A DNA stretch of 64,000 bases from Vandiemenella viatica (Eukaryota; Arthropoda; Insecta; Orthoptera; Morabidae), in assembly GCA_031002005.1 (NCBI GenBank), contig CM061920.1:114566095-114630094 (forward strand), written 5' to 3'. This document shows, piece by piece, positions 20,357 through 30,344 of this stretch. Both the position numbers and the translations under genes were made by a program. Position 1 is the stretch's first letter; every line of letters starts with the position of its first letter. The notes beneath the pieces are model-generated. The model was not told where the DNA came from. It worked only from the letters and a program-made list of their open reading frames with translations, and ran no database searches.

Positions 20357-23045
20357 TGGATCACAGGCCAAAAGAAAAATTGAAAATTGCAATCTGGAAT
20401 TGCAATAACATTAAAAATAAAAGGATTGAGCTGTTAGAATTCATCAAGAGAGAGGAAATAGAGATAGCCCTCGTATCAGAAACCTTCCTCAAGCCAAACG
20501 ACAACTTCAGACTGTCCGGCTACGAGGTCTACCGTACAGATAGAGTCGGCAGGCGTGGGGGCGGAACTGCAGTGGTAATCAACAAAAAACTCACGCATGA
20601 GCCAATGAGGACACCGCAACTAATAGAAGCAGAGGCCACAGCAATTAAAATACATACGCAAGAAGGCCACATTGTGCTGATTGCGGCATACCTCCGACCC
20701 AACGGAAACCTAAACGAAGCGGACTTAGACGAGCTCCTTGCAACAGGCAACAAGGTAATCATAGGAGCAGACCTAAATGCCAAACACTTTGCATGGAATT
20801 CCAGAAGGAATAATGCAAGAGGGGAACAGCTATTGCGACTGGCAGAAAGGAAAAACATCGAGATCCTCGGCCCGGAAGACCCCACATTCACCCCATCTAA
20901 TGCACGAGGGCAACCGGACGTACTAGATATAGCCCTGGCAAAAAACATAACAAACAAATAGAACTAAAAACCATGGATGAACTCTCCTCAGATCATCTGC
21001 CAGTAGTGATGGAGTTCCGGAACTGGATATTACCATTCAACAAACCAACCACAATCAAACAAGTAGACTGGCAGTACTTCAAGAGAATAATCCACAATAA
21101 AATAAAGCCAACATATAATGTCTCAACACCAGATAGAATAGAAAACGCAATTAAGCATTTTGACCAAACAGTACTCCAAGCTGAGCACCAAGCCTCAGTT
21201 ATTACCACTTTCCACGACAGAGTCCGAGAAGAACTGCCACCCCTACTAGAGGATCTCAGATACTTACGCAACAGATATAGAAAGCTCTGGCAACGGTATC
21301 GAGACCCCGCCGACAGACGACGGTTTAACCGATACGCTAAGCAGCTCCGCGACCGACTACAAGAGAGACGATCAGAAAAATGGGAAAACAGAATGGCAGA
21401 ATTAGTGCTCGAAAACAGAGACGCGTGGCAATTGATTCGAGCACTGAAACAACCACGAGAGGCCAAGATAGCCATCAATGGACCGGCGGGACAATGCTTC
21501 ACTCCACTCGCAAAAGCGGAAATTCTAGCTGAAAACTTCGTACAACAGTATGCACCAGAAGAATACGAGTGGACAATAGCGGAACAGCAAGAGATCGAGA
21601 ATATCGAAAGGCAAGCTGACGAGATTCTCCAAGAACCAGCGAGGGACCAACCCGAGTTAACAACACCAGGGGAAGTACGAGGGATCATCAAAAAGCTAGC
21701 TACGAAAAAGGCACCAGGGCACGATAAAATAGGAAATCAACATCTGAAAAACCTACCAAAGAAAGCTGAAGTATTACTAACTAGAATCTTCAATGCTTGT
21801 CTACTACAATGCCATTTTCCGACCATATGGAAAATCGCCAAAATAACGGCAATACCTAAGAGAGGTAAAGACAAACGCCTAGCCGAAAACTACCGCCCTA
21901 CTCTCCTCAACCTCGAAGGTCTTGGAAAGAGTGCTGATCAAACGAGTAAACGCAAGCCTTGAAGTGGAAAAGACGATCCGAACGGAGCAGTTTGGTTTCC
22001 AGAGTCGAGTAGAAGCGACCAGCCTACTACTACGGATAACGGAAGACATCAGTAGGAACTTCAACTATAGCAAGTCCACGGCAGCCGTCTTCTTCGATCT
22101 CGAAAAGCGTATGACAAAGTATGGCATAAGAACTTAATATTCAAGCTGGACACACAAACAAAAATAAAACACTGTTATAAAAGCTAATTGGAAGCTACCT
22201 GAAGGACCGAAGATTCTACGTGTCAGTAGACGGGGAAAGATCTTCAATGTATACAATATCGGCGGGGCTTCCACAGGGATCAAATATCGCGCCACCATGC
22301 TTCAGTGTTTATGTAAATAACTCCCCTATACCACCATACGTGAAGAAAGCTCAATTTGCAGACGACACAACCATATACACCACCGGAAGAAGACATGACC
22401 TAAACATAACCCACTTACAAAGAGGAATAGACGAATTCACTAACTGGTGCCGCATAAACAAGATAAAAATCAACGCAAATAAATGCGCGGGAATGTACTT
22501 CACAAAGAAAAGACCGATATTACCAGGACAGCTAAATATTATGGGAAGAAACATAGATTGGGTAACCGAACATAGATACTTAGGAATAACAATTGACAAA
22601 AAACTGCTATTTAAAGAACATACAATGGACAGGAAAAGAAAAGGAATAGCAGTAGCAAAAAACCTGGCCCCAGTACTCCGTAGCAACGACCTCGGAACAA
22701 ACACCAAATGAGAATCTACAAATCGTTATACAACCATTCTTATTGTATGGATGCCAAATATGGGGGATGGCAAGCCCAACAAATATTATGAACATCCAGA
22801 GAATACAAAACCGATGCCTCAGGATGATTCTAAACGAAACGCAATATACCTCAATTGACTATCTACACCGAGCAGCCAACATCGAAAATATAAACACAGA
22901 AATCTTCAGTCAAACCTCCAAATATCTAGAAAAAATAGAGTCCAAAAGACAAAACACAGAAAGACTGGCAAATCTGGGTACGGTAATGCCAAGAACATGG
23001 CACAAGCATAAGGTGCCACTTAGCATTGTGTATAACCCAGAATAA
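20305..23045 (+). pseudogene. ORF2 (endonuclease-RT) of Jockey element A
   Basis: The APE-type endonuclease is visible (LKIAIWNCNNIKNKR, LVSETFLKPND, IIGADLNAKH, LSSDHLPVVM). RT follows with KKAPGHDKIGNQHLKNLPKK, KRGKDKRLAENYRP, FGFQSRVEAT, GLPQGSNIAPPCFSVYVN and the catalytic QFADDTTIY at about 22355. The Jockey-type C-terminus includes YGCQIWGMASPTNIMNIQRI. Breaks: a stop at 20961, frameshifts near 21915, 22105-22220 and 22710. Motifs remain but no working protein is possible. Confidence 0.85.
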
Positions 23046-23274
23046 ATCAATACAAGAAAATTAGAGGGGTTTTTTCACCATTAAGGTCATCCTAGATGAC
23101 CATAGCCCTGGTTTTTCCCCTAAAAGTGCAAAATAAAATGTGTCCCCAAAACATCCCAAACCTTACAACACATAGCAGAGCCACCGAAGGTAGCGGGGCT
23201 ATACACACACAGCCGCTGAGGCAACGACACACACACAAAAAAAAAAACAGCGAAGACGAGGCCAGACGACGAGC

Positions 23275-24301
23275 AGCGAAGAACGAGCGAGGACATCTAG
23301 TAGCTGCGCGCGCACTTCGGGATCATCTCCACGCAGCGCCGCCAATACATCGCCTGCGCGCTGGGCGCTGAGCCATTCGCTGCCGGGCACCGGCAGTGAA
23401 CACACCGCTACCAGCGGTGCCTCCTGAGGGGGAGCACTGGTAGAGCGGGAAGCAAATTTTGTCGTCGGCTATACCTTCGGCACTAGCGCCAAGGTACATC
23501 AATCTTCCCCAGGCACTGGGGGAGAGCAGAGCCAAGCGCAGGCCTCCTAAACGAGGGTGCGCTTGGAGTACGACTGTAGGCGTTGACAGAGGTCTACTGG
23601 AGTCGCGAAGTGCCAACACGGGTAGCGTCGGAGAGTTGCTATCCCCCACTAGCAAAGGGTATTACCGCTCCACGGCCCACTCCCAAGCGGAGTGGAACCC
23701 CCGAGCGTGAGCTTAGGGTTGCATCTGTATCCAGCAACCTAACGGTGACAACAAGGATACAGTGCAACAGTCCCAATAGGCAAGACGCGCACCTAGATGA
23801 CGTGAAGCAGAGAAAGATATCAACTTACCGGAACTGGTACAGCGACAACGACAAGCCAAGATCTGAGTCTGACGAGGATACGGCTTACAACGACGCGCCG
23901 TCTTCAAGTAATGAATATTACGAAGACAGTGAGGAAAGCACGGAATCGGAAGACAACCAAGGGACACATGGACAATCTCAGAAAACCACAGCGACAATTG
24001 CTGCACCAACAAAAACGAGAAATAAGAGGAAAAATACGCCTAAGCGGACAATACAACCACAAGAGATGAAGAAGAATACAGTAGACAGCAACCAACAATA
24101 AAATAAAATTATACCTAACCACCAGATCCTGTCCAGTATATACAACAAGGAGGTTTTCCCCCTGATAAGGGTTTTACCCTCCAAGTGCACACCACAAAAA
24201 GAGAGAACAAGTACAACTTGACACAAAGAAGCAGAGCTACCAAAGGTAGAGGGCTTGTAGAAAGACACAATGTGACACAAAAAAAAAAAAAAAAAAAAAA
24301 A
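23275..24301 (+). mobile_element. Short internally deleted Jockey derivative, element B
   Basis: The copy has the same 5' UTR as element A (minus a 22-bp block near 23342) and the first 130 or so codons of ORF1, then jumps at about 24100 directly to a 3' UTR-like segment and a poly-A tail (about 24279-24301). ORF2 is completely absent. Its 3' UTR has the same plan as element A's but is not identical, so it probably derives from a sister lineage. The size of about 1 kb with intact ends suggests mobilisation in trans. The left flank is only 27 bp from element A's tail. Confidence 0.7.
23787..24101 (+). CDS. Truncated ORF1 of element B
   Basis: The open frame reads KISTYRNWYSDNDKPRSESD and then the same acidic N-terminal region as element A, ending TVDSNQQ-stop where the deletion junction falls. 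Neither PRE_C2HC nor zinc knuckles are left, so an RNA-binding function is unlikely. The stop is created by the junction itself. Confidence 0.5.
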   Translation, partial: AHLDDVKQRKISTYRNWYSDNDKPRSESDEDTAYNDAPSSSNEYYEDSEESTESEDNQGTHGQSQKTTATIAAPTKTRNKRKNTPKRTIQPQEMKKNTVDSNQQ

Positions 24302-24598
24302 AGCTCCTGGGTCCAGTCGGCAGCCACCCCGCCGCCGAGAAGGTCGACCTGCCGACCACTGCCACTGCCGTACCGGACCCAGCGACCAGCTCACGGTGGT
24401 GGTTACGCTACTCACGCAGTTGATCACCGCCCTAATGCCACGTCAAAATCAAGCAAATAACAGACAACCATAACAACTGACGACTTGACCAAAAGACACT
24501 TCAAAAAAAGCAAAGTAGACAGCAGTCATAGGGTTTACCCTGGTACTGCAACAACAATATGGCGTAAGCCATCCAGATGACGCTGTGCTGTGCTGTGC
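24302..24598 (+). mobile_element. 3' part of a half-LINE (likely continuation of fragment C)
   Basis: Starting AGCTCCTGGGTCCAGTCGGC, the segment follows 31403-31690 closely: the ORF1 C-terminal region, the CACTTCAAAAAAAGCAAAG block, CATAGGGTTTACCCTGG and GGCGTAAGCC. The tail is (TGTGC)n (24581-24598) rather than (GTTGGA)n. The frame is broken. With 17857-18200 and the 23248-23274 spacer it probably formed one element before A and B inserted. Confidence 0.65.
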
Positions 24599-24780
24599 AG
24601 AAGACCAGCAGAGGGGCAGACAGCGGACGTGGCAGAGAAGTATGCGACCGCTCCTGCACCAGACACGCTGCCGACCAACGAGAAAGAAGATTAGACGAGC
24701 TCATCGTCCTCCTCACGAAGCTGACAGCTCACCTGATTGCAAAAGAAGATCTGTCTGCCTCCCAGAGGCAGCATTAACGT
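24599..24780 (+). pseudogene. ORF1 C-terminal fragment of another half-LINE
   Basis: Reads CTRHAADQRERRLDELIVLL then TKLTAHLIAKEDLSASQRQH-stop. The C-terminal amphipathic helix resembles those ending the other ORF1 proteins here (DQLTVVVTLLTQLITALMPR at 31490-31545). Everything upstream is missing. Tentative. Confidence 0.4.
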
Positions 24781-25039
24781 CAGCACATATAATGTGGCGT
24801 GCCATTTCTCTAAAGCAACGAAGGCCGCGGCGGCAACCATCTAGTGAAGAAGACACTGACAGCCAAATGAGAAGACACACCGACAGTGAAGGTCTGTCGC
24901 GTCTAAATACTTGGAGGCAATGTCCTAGGACAATATACTCCACTTCACACCAGTTCAAAGGAGCTGTGACTAGGCTGAAAGCGGAGTTGGCTCTACAGCG
25001 TAAACCAAAGCTGAGGTTGTTATAAATGGAAAGAAGATG

Positions 25040-25424
25040 GATTACCTACGTCAATGTTCGCATAACGTCACTGTTCATATTGCATCGCCATTCACATTAT
25101 TCTACCACTATTAATCATGATGTTTAATCTCGAGAATCCGTAGGGAGCCAAGCGGTATTCTGATTGGCTGACACAATAACTGTTCTCATAGCGTCATCGT
25201 TCACATTTTTCTCACACAGAAAAATCCAAAGACTTCTTTAATGTAAGACCCCAACATTATATATTCTTAAAAACATTTACTATCATTAATTATGATGTTT
25301 AACTCGAGAAAACCATAGGGAGCCATGCGGTCTTCCGATTGGCTGACTATAACCCCGGTTCTGTAATACTTGTCAGTGATTGGTCGGCTACGGACCCAGC
25401 TATAGATGTAGTCGTGGGCCCAGT
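25040..25424 (+). repeat. Upstream region with about 173-bp tandem duplication and ATTGG boxes
   Basis: Two copies of a segment with ATGATGTTTAATCTCGAGAA, TAGGGAGCCA and GATTGGCTGAC lie at about 25105-25175 and 25278-25350, and GTGATTGGTCGGCT follows at 25375. ATTGG is an inverted CCAAT box. The block ends at the AGGAGACT site, so it may be a promoter-like 5' region, possibly of the LINE that resumes at 33541 (inference). Confidence 0.45.
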
Positions 25425-25444
25425 CCTATAGGAGACTCAACAGA
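25425..25444 (+). repeat. 20-bp target duplication of Jockey element D, left copy
   Basis: CCTATAGGAGACTCAACAGA, repeated exactly at 30332-30351 on the other side of element D. It contains the AGGAGACT word found at two further element junctions. Confidence 0.85.
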
Positions 25445-25472
25445 GTTCCGAGTTGGCATTCGCTGAGTGAGG

Positions 25473-27503
25473 ATGTGCGATGAGGAAAGTGCTCGCCGCG
25501 CTGTCGCGCCAGGCGGGCCGAGTGCCCCACCGCACTCGGCTTTGCCGGCGGCAGTAGCGGCCACGTTGACGACCCGGCTAACGGAAACGGACTTGGCAAC
25601 GGATATGAATAGGACGGCTACGCAAGATGGTACGACAACCTGGCAACCGAACTCGGATTCGAATATGGATACTACTGGGACCATCCACACAACGCAATCG
25701 ACAACCGGGCCTGCCCACGGACTTGACTCCCGCGCAACTAAGCGATGCACCTCACCGCTCCTCGGTGGTAAAGCGAAGATGTCGAGGAGTGAGAAGAGAG
25801 CCAGCCATAGTAAACTCAGCATCCCTGTGTCGCAGCTCGCCACGACCAGCAAAGACAAGAAGGCGGGAAAGAAGAAAGTCATCGGTGCCTTCAGTTTCCC
25901 GGAACCATCCGCCACTTTCCCGTTTCGCGGTAAATCCACGAACAAGAACAGAAAAACAAGTTCAGCTGGGGACCAAACAGACGGTGCAGGGTTCACGGAG
26001 GCGCGTCGCACCTGTAAACCTCCGCCTACTCTAGACCCTGGCAGAATTGAACTCAGCAACCCATATGACGTGCTGATCCAGGAAGAACCAGAGCAGCATC
26101 ATCAACAACAACAGCAGCAGCAACAAACACAGCCACAGCAGAAGCTCCAGCAGCAACAACAGCAGCTACGGCAGCAACACCAGCAGCCACAGCAGCAACA
26201 ACAGCAGCCACAGCAGCAACAGCAGCAACAACAGAAGCCGCAGCAGCAACAACAGCAGCCGCATCAGCAGCCGCAGCAACAACAACAGCAGCAGCAGAGC
26301 TCCAAACAGCAGATCCCGCCCATCGTGGTACAGTACCCCAACACATACAAGGAACTGTACCAGATGGTGAAAGGAACACTGAACGGGCGGCCTTTCCAAG
26401 CCAAGTCCGCCGGTGGAGATAAAGTCAAACTGACATTATCCAACACTGAAGATTACCTGGACGTCACCGCAGTGCTGCAGCGGAGGAAAATACCTTATTA
26501 TACATTCCCGTCCGCGGCGGAAAAGTTACTGAAGATCGTCGTCCGTGGCATGCCCTCGAACATGCCACCGGAAGATATCAAGGAAGAATTAGAGGAGCTG
26601 GGACTCGACATAAGAACAGTAACACAACTAAAGAGACCTGGCGGCTCTGAAGTAATGCCTCTTTTCCTTGTGGTGCTTCCAGATCGGCCTCAAAACAGGA
26701 AAGTGTTTGAACTGGAAGTACTGATGTCCCTACGGATTAAAGTAGAAAAATTGAGGTCCTCCAATGGCCCAGTTCAATGTTATAATTGTCAGGCCCTGGG
26801 GCATGTTGCGAGACATTGCAACATGCCCCCAGTGTGCGTCAAGTGCGCAGGGGCGCACCTGTCCAACGCTTGCACCATGAGGAAGGGTGAAAACGCCCCG
26901 ACATGCGCTAACTGCAAAGGCAGCCATGTCGCGAGCTATAAGGGGTGTCCAGCGTTCAAACGCGCCCGAGATAGACAACGGGGTGTCACCTCTACCCAGA
27001 CAAACAAGGAGCAGAAGAAGACGAACGCAGAGAAGAAGGCGGAAGAAACACCTGCCCAGGAATCATCAGCTACCAACCAACACAGGCGCCAACGAGAAGA
27101 TAAGAATAACGCCCAGAACCCACCTCAGAAGAATGGCAAAGGCCAGCAAAAAGGAAGCAAGAAGAGTGAGGCACAAATGCCAATCGACCACTCGGAAATC
27201 ACCTCCTTTGCTGAAGCCGTCACTGGTCAAAGTCAACCCAAGGGAAACAAAAAACCTGCAGCCAACAAGAGCAGCCATCCCAAACCTGGCCAACAATGCC
27301 AAAATTGTAACCACAACAGAAATTCTTCTGATTCTGCGAATGGAGGGACGATGGACCAAATGCTAACAATAGTAGGCAACCTTTTCAACATGGTGACAAC
27401 GCTTCTCACTAAATTCGACCAACTAGCCGCGGACATAGCAACCGCAGTTAAGACGGCCCTAACAACCGACAACCCTGGCAACCTTTCTCCCCACAATGGC
27501 TAG
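25473..27503 (+). CDS. ORF1 (gag-like) of Jockey element D, with poly-Q tract
   Basis: About 676 residues. The Ser/Thr-rich N-terminus is followed by a Gln tract of about 75 residues (26094-26310), then IPPIVVQYPNTYKELYQMVK, a PRE_C2HC domain (LLKIVVRGMPSNMPPEDIKE), and knuckles CYNCQALGHVARHC, CVKCAGAHLSNAC and CANCKGSHVASYKGC. A Lys/Asn/Gln-rich region and a C-terminal helix (MDQMLTIVGNLFNMVTTLLT) follow. The protein should coat the element RNA and form the RNP. The ATG at 25473 is used because a stop lies at 25464-25466. The stop overlaps the ORF2 ATG by 8 bases. Confidence 0.9.
   Translation: MCDEESARRAVAPGGPSAPPHSALPAAVAATLTTRLTETDLATDMNRTATQDGTTTWQPNSDSNMDTTGTIHTTQSTTGPAHGLDSRATKRCTSPLLGGKAKMSRSEKRASHSKLSIPVSQLATTSKDKKAGKKKVIGAFSFPEPSATFPFRGKSTNKNRKTSSAGDQTDGAGFTEARRTCKPPPTLDPGRIELSNPYDVLIQEEPEQHHQQQQQQQQTQPQQKLQQQQQQLRQQHQQPQQQQQQPQQQQQQQQKPQQQQQQPHQQPQQQQQQQQSSKQQIPPIVVQYPNTYKELYQMVKGTLNGRPFQAKSAGGDKVKLTLSNTEDYLDVTAVLQRRKIPYYTFPSAAEKLLKIVVRGMPSNMPPEDIKEELEELGLDIRTVTQLKRPGGSEVMPLFLVVLPDRPQNRKVFELEVLMSLRIKVEKLRSSNGPVQCYNCQALGHVARHCNMPPVCVKCAGAHLSNACTMRKGENAPTCANCKGSHVASYKGCPAFKRARDRQRGVTSTQTNKEQKKTNAEKKAEETPAQESSATNQHRRQREDKNNAQNPPQKNGKGQQKGSKKSEAQMPIDHSEITSFAEAVTGQSQPKGNKKPAANKSSHPKPGQQCQNCNHNRNSSDSANGGTMDQMLTIVGNLFNMVTTLLTKFDQLAADIATAVKTALTTDNPGNLSPHNG
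26094..26310 (+). repeat. CAG/CAA repeat encoding poly-glutamine
   Basis: About 217 bp of mixed CAG and CAA codons with occasional CCG/CCA, CAC/CAT and AAG. The codon mixture argues for an established protein tract rather than a pure, freshly expanded microsatellite. Confidence 0.85.
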
Positions 27504-30189
27504 AACGCATATACAAGGACTAACCATGTGCATTTGGAATGCTGACGGCATCCACTCACAAATTGGTGAGTTCAGACAATTTCTACGAGACGAGGATATA
27601 GACATATGCCTCGTGTCTGAGACACATCTCAAACATGGCCTCAGAGCCACAGTTGCCAACTACTGCTGCTACCGGCAAGATCGACCAACAGCCGGAGGCG
27701 GTGTTGCAATTTACATCAAACACGGCATCCCTCATCATGAGCTGCTTTCGCCCCAGACAGAGCAGCTGGAAACAAAGGCTATCGAGGTGCAAACCAGTAG
27801 CGGGCCAGTCACGGTGGTCTCTGCCTACAGACCACCGAGCAGAAGACTAATCGAAGATGACTTCACCCAAATATTAAACTTTCGAGGCAAACTCCTCATA
27901 GGGGGAGACTTAAATTCTAAACACACTGACTGGAACTCCAGAGTGACCAACACTGCAGGGCAGCAACTACACAGAATTGCACGTCGGCACAACCTACTAG
28001 TCTGGGGACCAGAGCAGCCTACACATCATCCTTGGAATGGTGGTAGACCGGACGTCCTGGACATCGTTATGACACGAGGAATCACTGGTTACGTCTCCAC
28101 CACCACGATGAACAGGCTATCCTCAGACCACTCGCCGGTCATAATTGAAATCGACCTCGGCCCCTGGAGACCAGCCACTATAAATCATCCCAATTACAAA
28201 TCAACCAACTGGGACAGCTTCCGAGCAGATGTAGCGGAATCCATGATAAGACTGCGACCTATTGACGCCATGAACCTTGAGTCAGCCATCAAACAGGTCA
28301 CAAAAACCATCTTAGACACTGCAAACAGAGCCACGCCTCCAGCGGTCGACAGAAGTCAATCGCGCCAACTACCTCCACACCTATTGGCGCAGATCCGACA
28401 CAAAAACAGAGTTGCCAGAGAATGGCACCTAACCAGACGTCCCGACACCAGACGCCTACTCAATCGGCTGCAGCGAGAGCTGAAGGCGGCGATCCAAGAT
28501 CACCGCAACAGAGAATGGTCCGCACGCTTAGCCACCCTCCAAATTAGTGACGGTACCTTATGGAAAGAAACAAGGCGTTTCACCAAGAGGAAAACAAAAA
28601 TACCACCGCTGCACGGTGAAAGGGGCATAGTGTTTAGCGACCAGGACAAAGCAAATGCACTGGCAGATCATTTTGAGCGGCAATTCAGATCCGCTCAGGA
28701 CTATGATGAGGATGAAATTGCGGACATCCGTCGTCGACTGACCAGATTCCTCTCAGTTGATGATGAAGACTACACCATAGACGAAATAACACCTGAAGAA
28801 GTTCGCAGCATTATAAACCGGCTTCATCCTAGGAAGGCTCCTGGGATCGACAATATTAGTAACCAACTATTGAAAAATCTTCCCCAACAAGTCGTCGACC
28901 ACATCACTGATATATTCAACATTATCATAAGCAGCCAGCTCTTCCCTCGCTGTTGGAAACGGGCCACGGTGGTTGCAGTACCAAAGCCGGGGAAAAACAC
29001 CCTCTTCCCCCAAAATTATCGACCAATCTGTTTGCTTTCGTCAATTAGTAAGGTACTAGAACGACTTGTACTCAAGAGACTGGAGGCCCACATTAACAGG
29101 GAGCATATAATCCCTGATTATCAATTTGGATTCCAAAGGGGTCACTCTGCAACACAGCAAATCATGAGAATCGTCGAGCGTGCGACCGCGGCCTATAACC
29201 ACAGAGGTTATTGCCCGCTAGTTCTTCTGGACGTGGCCCGTGCGTTCGATTCAGTTTGGCACAGTGGGCTGTTATTCAAGCTTTACACACAGGGCATCCC
29301 CGGCCCTCTGGTAAAGCTCATCAAAAGCTACATTTCTGGGAGATCCTTCCAAGTACGAGTCGGCAGCGGCATCTCATCTCGTAGACCCATCAACGCCGGT
29401 GTACCACAGGGGTCGGTACTCGGCCCAGTGTTATACAACCTATACACTGCCGACATACCAGCCCCTGCCACAGTTCGCACAGCCCTCTACGCCGACGACA
29501 CGGCATTCTTCACCGCACACAGGTGCAAGGTCGCAGCAATTAGGAGGCTCCAGGAGGTCCTTCAACAAACAGAAGCTTGGGCCAGGAGATGGAGGATCTT
29601 GCTTAACACCGCCAAGACGCAGGCAATATTATTCACGAGACGCCTGGGGAAGCGTGATCGGGAGAGAAACCATACACCAAACCTGCACCTCAACGGGGAA
29701 GATATCGTATGGTCACCTACAGTTAAATACCTCGGCGTAGTCCTTGACTCTCGCCTGACGTGGCAAAGACACACGCAAGAGGTAAGAAGGAAAGTGGCAA
29801 CTAGGCTTCAAGAACTCTACCCCCTGCTGAACAGGGACAGTGCCTTGTCAGCCAGCACCGGCGTCAACATCTATTGCAGTCTCGTACGCCCAATCCTTGA
29901 GTATGCATGCCCAGTGTGGGGGTATGCTTCCAAGACTAGCATCAAACGGCTGCAAATAATGCAAAACCGCGCACTTCGGCGTGCACTACATGTGCCATGC
30001 CGGTTCCCTACAGCCCCCTTGCATGAAGCCGCAGGGATACCATTACTCTCGGAGCGAATCCTCAAAGTAACAAGAACATTCTACAGAGCCGCCAGAAAAT
30101 CACTGAATCCCATCATAGCCAATTTGGGACAGTACTCGACCACGTTTGACAAGCACAAAAGGCCCCTGTCAATAGTGACAGACAATTAA
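27496..30189 (+). CDS. ORF2 (APE endonuclease-reverse transcriptase) of Jockey element D
   Basis: 897 residues, fully open, close to the usual 900 of Jockey ORF2. The endonuclease at residues 1-225 has MCIWNADGIHSQIGEF, CLVSETHLKHG, LLIGGDLNSKHTDWNS and LSSDHSPVIIEI. RT at about 430-740 has PRKAPGIDNISNQLLKNLPQ, PQNYRPICLLSSISKVLERL, FGFQRGHSATQQ, LLDVARAFDSVWHSGL, AGVPQGSVLGPVLYNLYTAD and catalytic LYADDTAFF. The C-terminal part (ACPVWGYASKTSIKRLQIMQ) is Jockey-like, with no RNase H. It nicks the target and reverse-transcribes element RNA there. Translation probably follows ORF1 by reinitiation at the overlapping ATG. Confidence 0.93.
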   Translation: MARTHIQGLTMCIWNADGIHSQIGEFRQFLRDEDIDICLVSETHLKHGLRATVANYCCYRQDRPTAGGGVAIYIKHGIPHHELLSPQTEQLETKAIEVQTSSGPVTVVSAYRPPSRRLIEDDFTQILNFRGKLLIGGDLNSKHTDWNSRVTNTAGQQLHRIARRHNLLVWGPEQPTHHPWNGGRPDVLDIVMTRGITGYVSTTTMNRLSSDHSPVIIEIDLGPWRPATINHPNYKSTNWDSFRADVAESMIRLRPIDAMNLESAIKQVTKTILDTANRATPPAVDRSQSRQLPPHLLAQIRHKNRVAREWHLTRRPDTRRLLNRLQRELKAAIQDHRNREWSARLATLQISDGTLWKETRRFTKRKTKIPPLHGERGIVFSDQDKANALADHFERQFRSAQDYDEDEIADIRRRLTRFLSVDDEDYTIDEITPEEVRSIINRLHPRKAPGIDNISNQLLKNLPQQVVDHITDIFNIIISSQLFPRCWKRATVVAVPKPGKNTLFPQNYRPICLLSSISKVLERLVLKRLEAHINREHIIPDYQFGFQRGHSATQQIMRIVERATAAYNHRGYCPLVLLDVARAFDSVWHSGLLFKLYTQGIPGPLVKLIKSYISGRSFQVRVGSGISSRRPINAGVPQGSVLGPVLYNLYTADIPAPATVRTALYADDTAFFTAHRCKVAAIRRLQEVLQQTEAWARRWRILLNTAKTQAILFTRRLGKRDRERNHTPNLHLNGEDIVWSPTVKYLGVVLDSRLTWQRHTQEVRRKVATRLQELYPLLNRDSALSASTGVNIYCSLVRPILEYACPVWGYASKTSIKRLQIMQNRALRRALHVPCRFPTAPLHEAAGIPLLSERILKVTRTFYRAARKSLNPIIANLGQYSTTFDKHKRPLSIVTDN

Positions 30190-30344
30190 AATATCTCAGA
30201 GCGAAAACAAAGACACACCAACAGTAATGATACGCATCTTGTAACATTGAAGGAAATGTCAAAAGACAAAAACTTCACCAAAACTGCAAAATAAAGTAAT
30301 TTTGCAGAAAATGCTCGGGTGTGTGTGTGTGCCTATAGGAGACT

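Larger units (their letters stand above)
18201..23247 (+). mobile_element. Jockey-clade LINE, element A
   Basis: Full-length layout: 5' UTR of about 495 bp, ORF1, overlapping ORF2, 3' UTR with hairpin-forming GGTCATCCTAGATGACC, and a poly-A tail ending at 23247. Flanks CAGCAGAAGACGGAG (18186-18200) and CAGCGAAGACGAGG (23248-23261) look like a diverged target duplication of about 15 bp. The 5' UTR and the ORF1 start are about 95% identical by eye to those of element B (23275-24101). Many frameshifts make this copy inactive. Confidence 0.82.
25445..30331 (+). mobile_element. Jockey-clade LINE, element D, both ORFs open
   Basis: A 4.9-kb unit with a perfect 20-bp target duplication. It has ORF1 (ATG 25473, end 27503), ORF2 (27496-30189), a 3' UTR of about 140 bp with AATAAA (30291-30296), and a TG-repeat tail instead of poly-A. 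The 5' UTR is only 28 bp, so the copy may be slightly 5'-truncated. Perfect duplication plus open ORFs point to a recent insertion, the youngest element in the window. Confidence 0.88.

Noticed and set aside
26053..26446. Minus-strand Ala- or Leu-rich frames opposite the CAG repeat
   Set aside because: Shadow frames of the poly-Q codons in ORF1 of element D.
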